IMG/VR virus record: IMGVR_UViG_3300030393_000004
Coordinates: 1 to 50,097 of that record
Strand: one strand, 5' to 3'
Source: a virus
Length of the DNA: 50,097 bases
This document shows, piece after piece, positions 49,941-50,097 of this stretch (within the stretch, counting starts at the first letter, position 1; every line of letters starts with the position of its first letter). The notes below the pieces were generated by a model. That model was not told where the DNA came from. It was given only the letters and a program-made list of their open reading frames with translations, and did no database searches. The translations under genes were made by a program, and so were the position numbers.

Positions 49941-49962
49941 CCTCTTCTAGATTTAAAAGAGG
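49941..49962 (-). promoter_or_regulatory. Hairpin covering the ribosome site of the cos-side endonuclease
   Basis: CCTCTT / AAGAGG arms (10-nt loop) on the leader; on the minus strand the 3-prime arm holds AAGAGG, the ribosome binding site eight bases before the ATG. T4 homing endonuclease genes use similar hairpins to hide their ribosome sites. Confidence 0.5.
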
Positions 49963-50022
49963 CTAGGCTCGCGACCTTTCGGCTAACTCGGTTACTTTCG
50001 CGCTTTGTGCCTTGCTGGATTT

Positions 50023-50057
50023 ATATACTAACACCCATGTTAGTTTACGGCAATAAG
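50023..50057 (-). promoter_or_regulatory. Candidate promoter for the first right-end transcript
   Basis: Minus strand TTGCCG (-35), 17-nt spacer, TAGTAT (-10) followed by TATAAA. It overlaps the palindrome ACTAACA-ccca-TGTTAGT (50027-50044). Placed so that transcription starts just inside the presumed cos end. Confidence 0.4.
50027..50044. repeat. 7-bp-arm palindrome near the right end
   Basis: ACTAACA-ccca-TGTTAGT, next to a GTTTACG hexamer; could be an operator of the right-end promoter or part of the packaging site. Confidence 0.4.
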
Positions 50058-50085
50058 AATTCCCACTTTGTGAAATTTGCTCGCG

Positions 50086-50097
50086 GCAGATTTGAAC
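50086..50097. repeat. 12-bp terminal direct repeat, right copy (candidate cos end)
   Basis: GCAGATTTGAAC, identical to bases 1-12. See the left copy. Confidence 0.55.

Noticed and set aside
1-50097. Integrase, CI-type repressor or attachment site
   Set aside because: No tyrosine or serine recombinase and no repressor of normal size is encoded; only a 66-aa Cro-like protein. A temperate lifestyle is therefore not supported.
1-50097. tRNA genes or CRISPR arrays
   Set aside because: No cloverleaf-like conserved arms (GGTTCGAATCC type) and no regularly spaced repeats were seen on reading; the direct repeats found are isolated pairs.

Overview
This 50,097-base window looks like the complete genome of a tailed, contractile-tail phage (myovirus). 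Its head genes are lambda-like (terminase A, W, portal B, protease C with nested scaffold, D, E, FI, FII) and its tail genes are Mu-like (sheath, tube, frameshifted chaperone, tape measure, N, P/gp44, gp45, gp46, gp47, gp48, fibre). The first and last 12 bases are identical (GCAGATTTGAAC). This fits filled-in cohesive (cos) ends, and the terminase genes lie just inside the right-hand end, as cos predicts. Base composition and gene style suggest a marine gammaproteobacterial, probably Vibrio, host; that is an inference. I see no integrase, no CI-type repressor, no tRNA and no CRISPR array.

Layout. (1) 58-5579, minus strand: a recombination operon (small genes, a DUF1351 coiled-coil protein, a RecE/VIII-like exonuclease, a Bet annealase) interrupted by a homing endonuclease, plus a 237-aa unknown just inside the left end. 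(2) 5580-6113: AT-rich gap with a promoter, possible origin. (3) 6114-9118, minus: a P4-type primase/helicase and a Cro-like regulator. (4) 9119-9306: divergent early promoters with an operator-like palindrome. (5) 9307-19363, plus: an SSB-like protein, SF2 helicase, VRR-NUC nuclease, MT-A70 adenine methylase, MazG-like pyrophosphohydrolase, YopX-like protein, many small unknowns, two HNH endonucleases, then an M15-type endolysin, a 3-TM holin and a lipoprotein. (6) 19398-49935, minus: the late genes, read from the right end leftwards, with accessory insertions.

The accessory insertions are: a small-membrane-protein cluster (21638-22619), two plus-strand cassettes with their own promoters and bidirectional terminators (23391-24118, 37528-38452; the second holds NinH-like and ANR-family regulators), a 439-aa PP-loop PAPS-reductase/DndC-like enzyme with two tiny neighbours (29140-30794), and a Rha-like/nuclease fusion under its own promoter and a 10-bp-arm palindrome (34084-34881).

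Most notable signals: a T_TTT_TTG slippery site giving a -1 frameshifted tail chaperone; an internal in-frame scaffold start in the protease gene; paired GTTTAC repeats and an 11-bp inverted repeat in front of the small terminase gene; an endonuclease gene beside cos whose ribosome binding site is buried in a hairpin; a terminator whose T-tract runs straight into a start codon (772-799); and the Rha-nuclease fusion. Protein assignments are from recognised family motifs read by eye; no searches were run.
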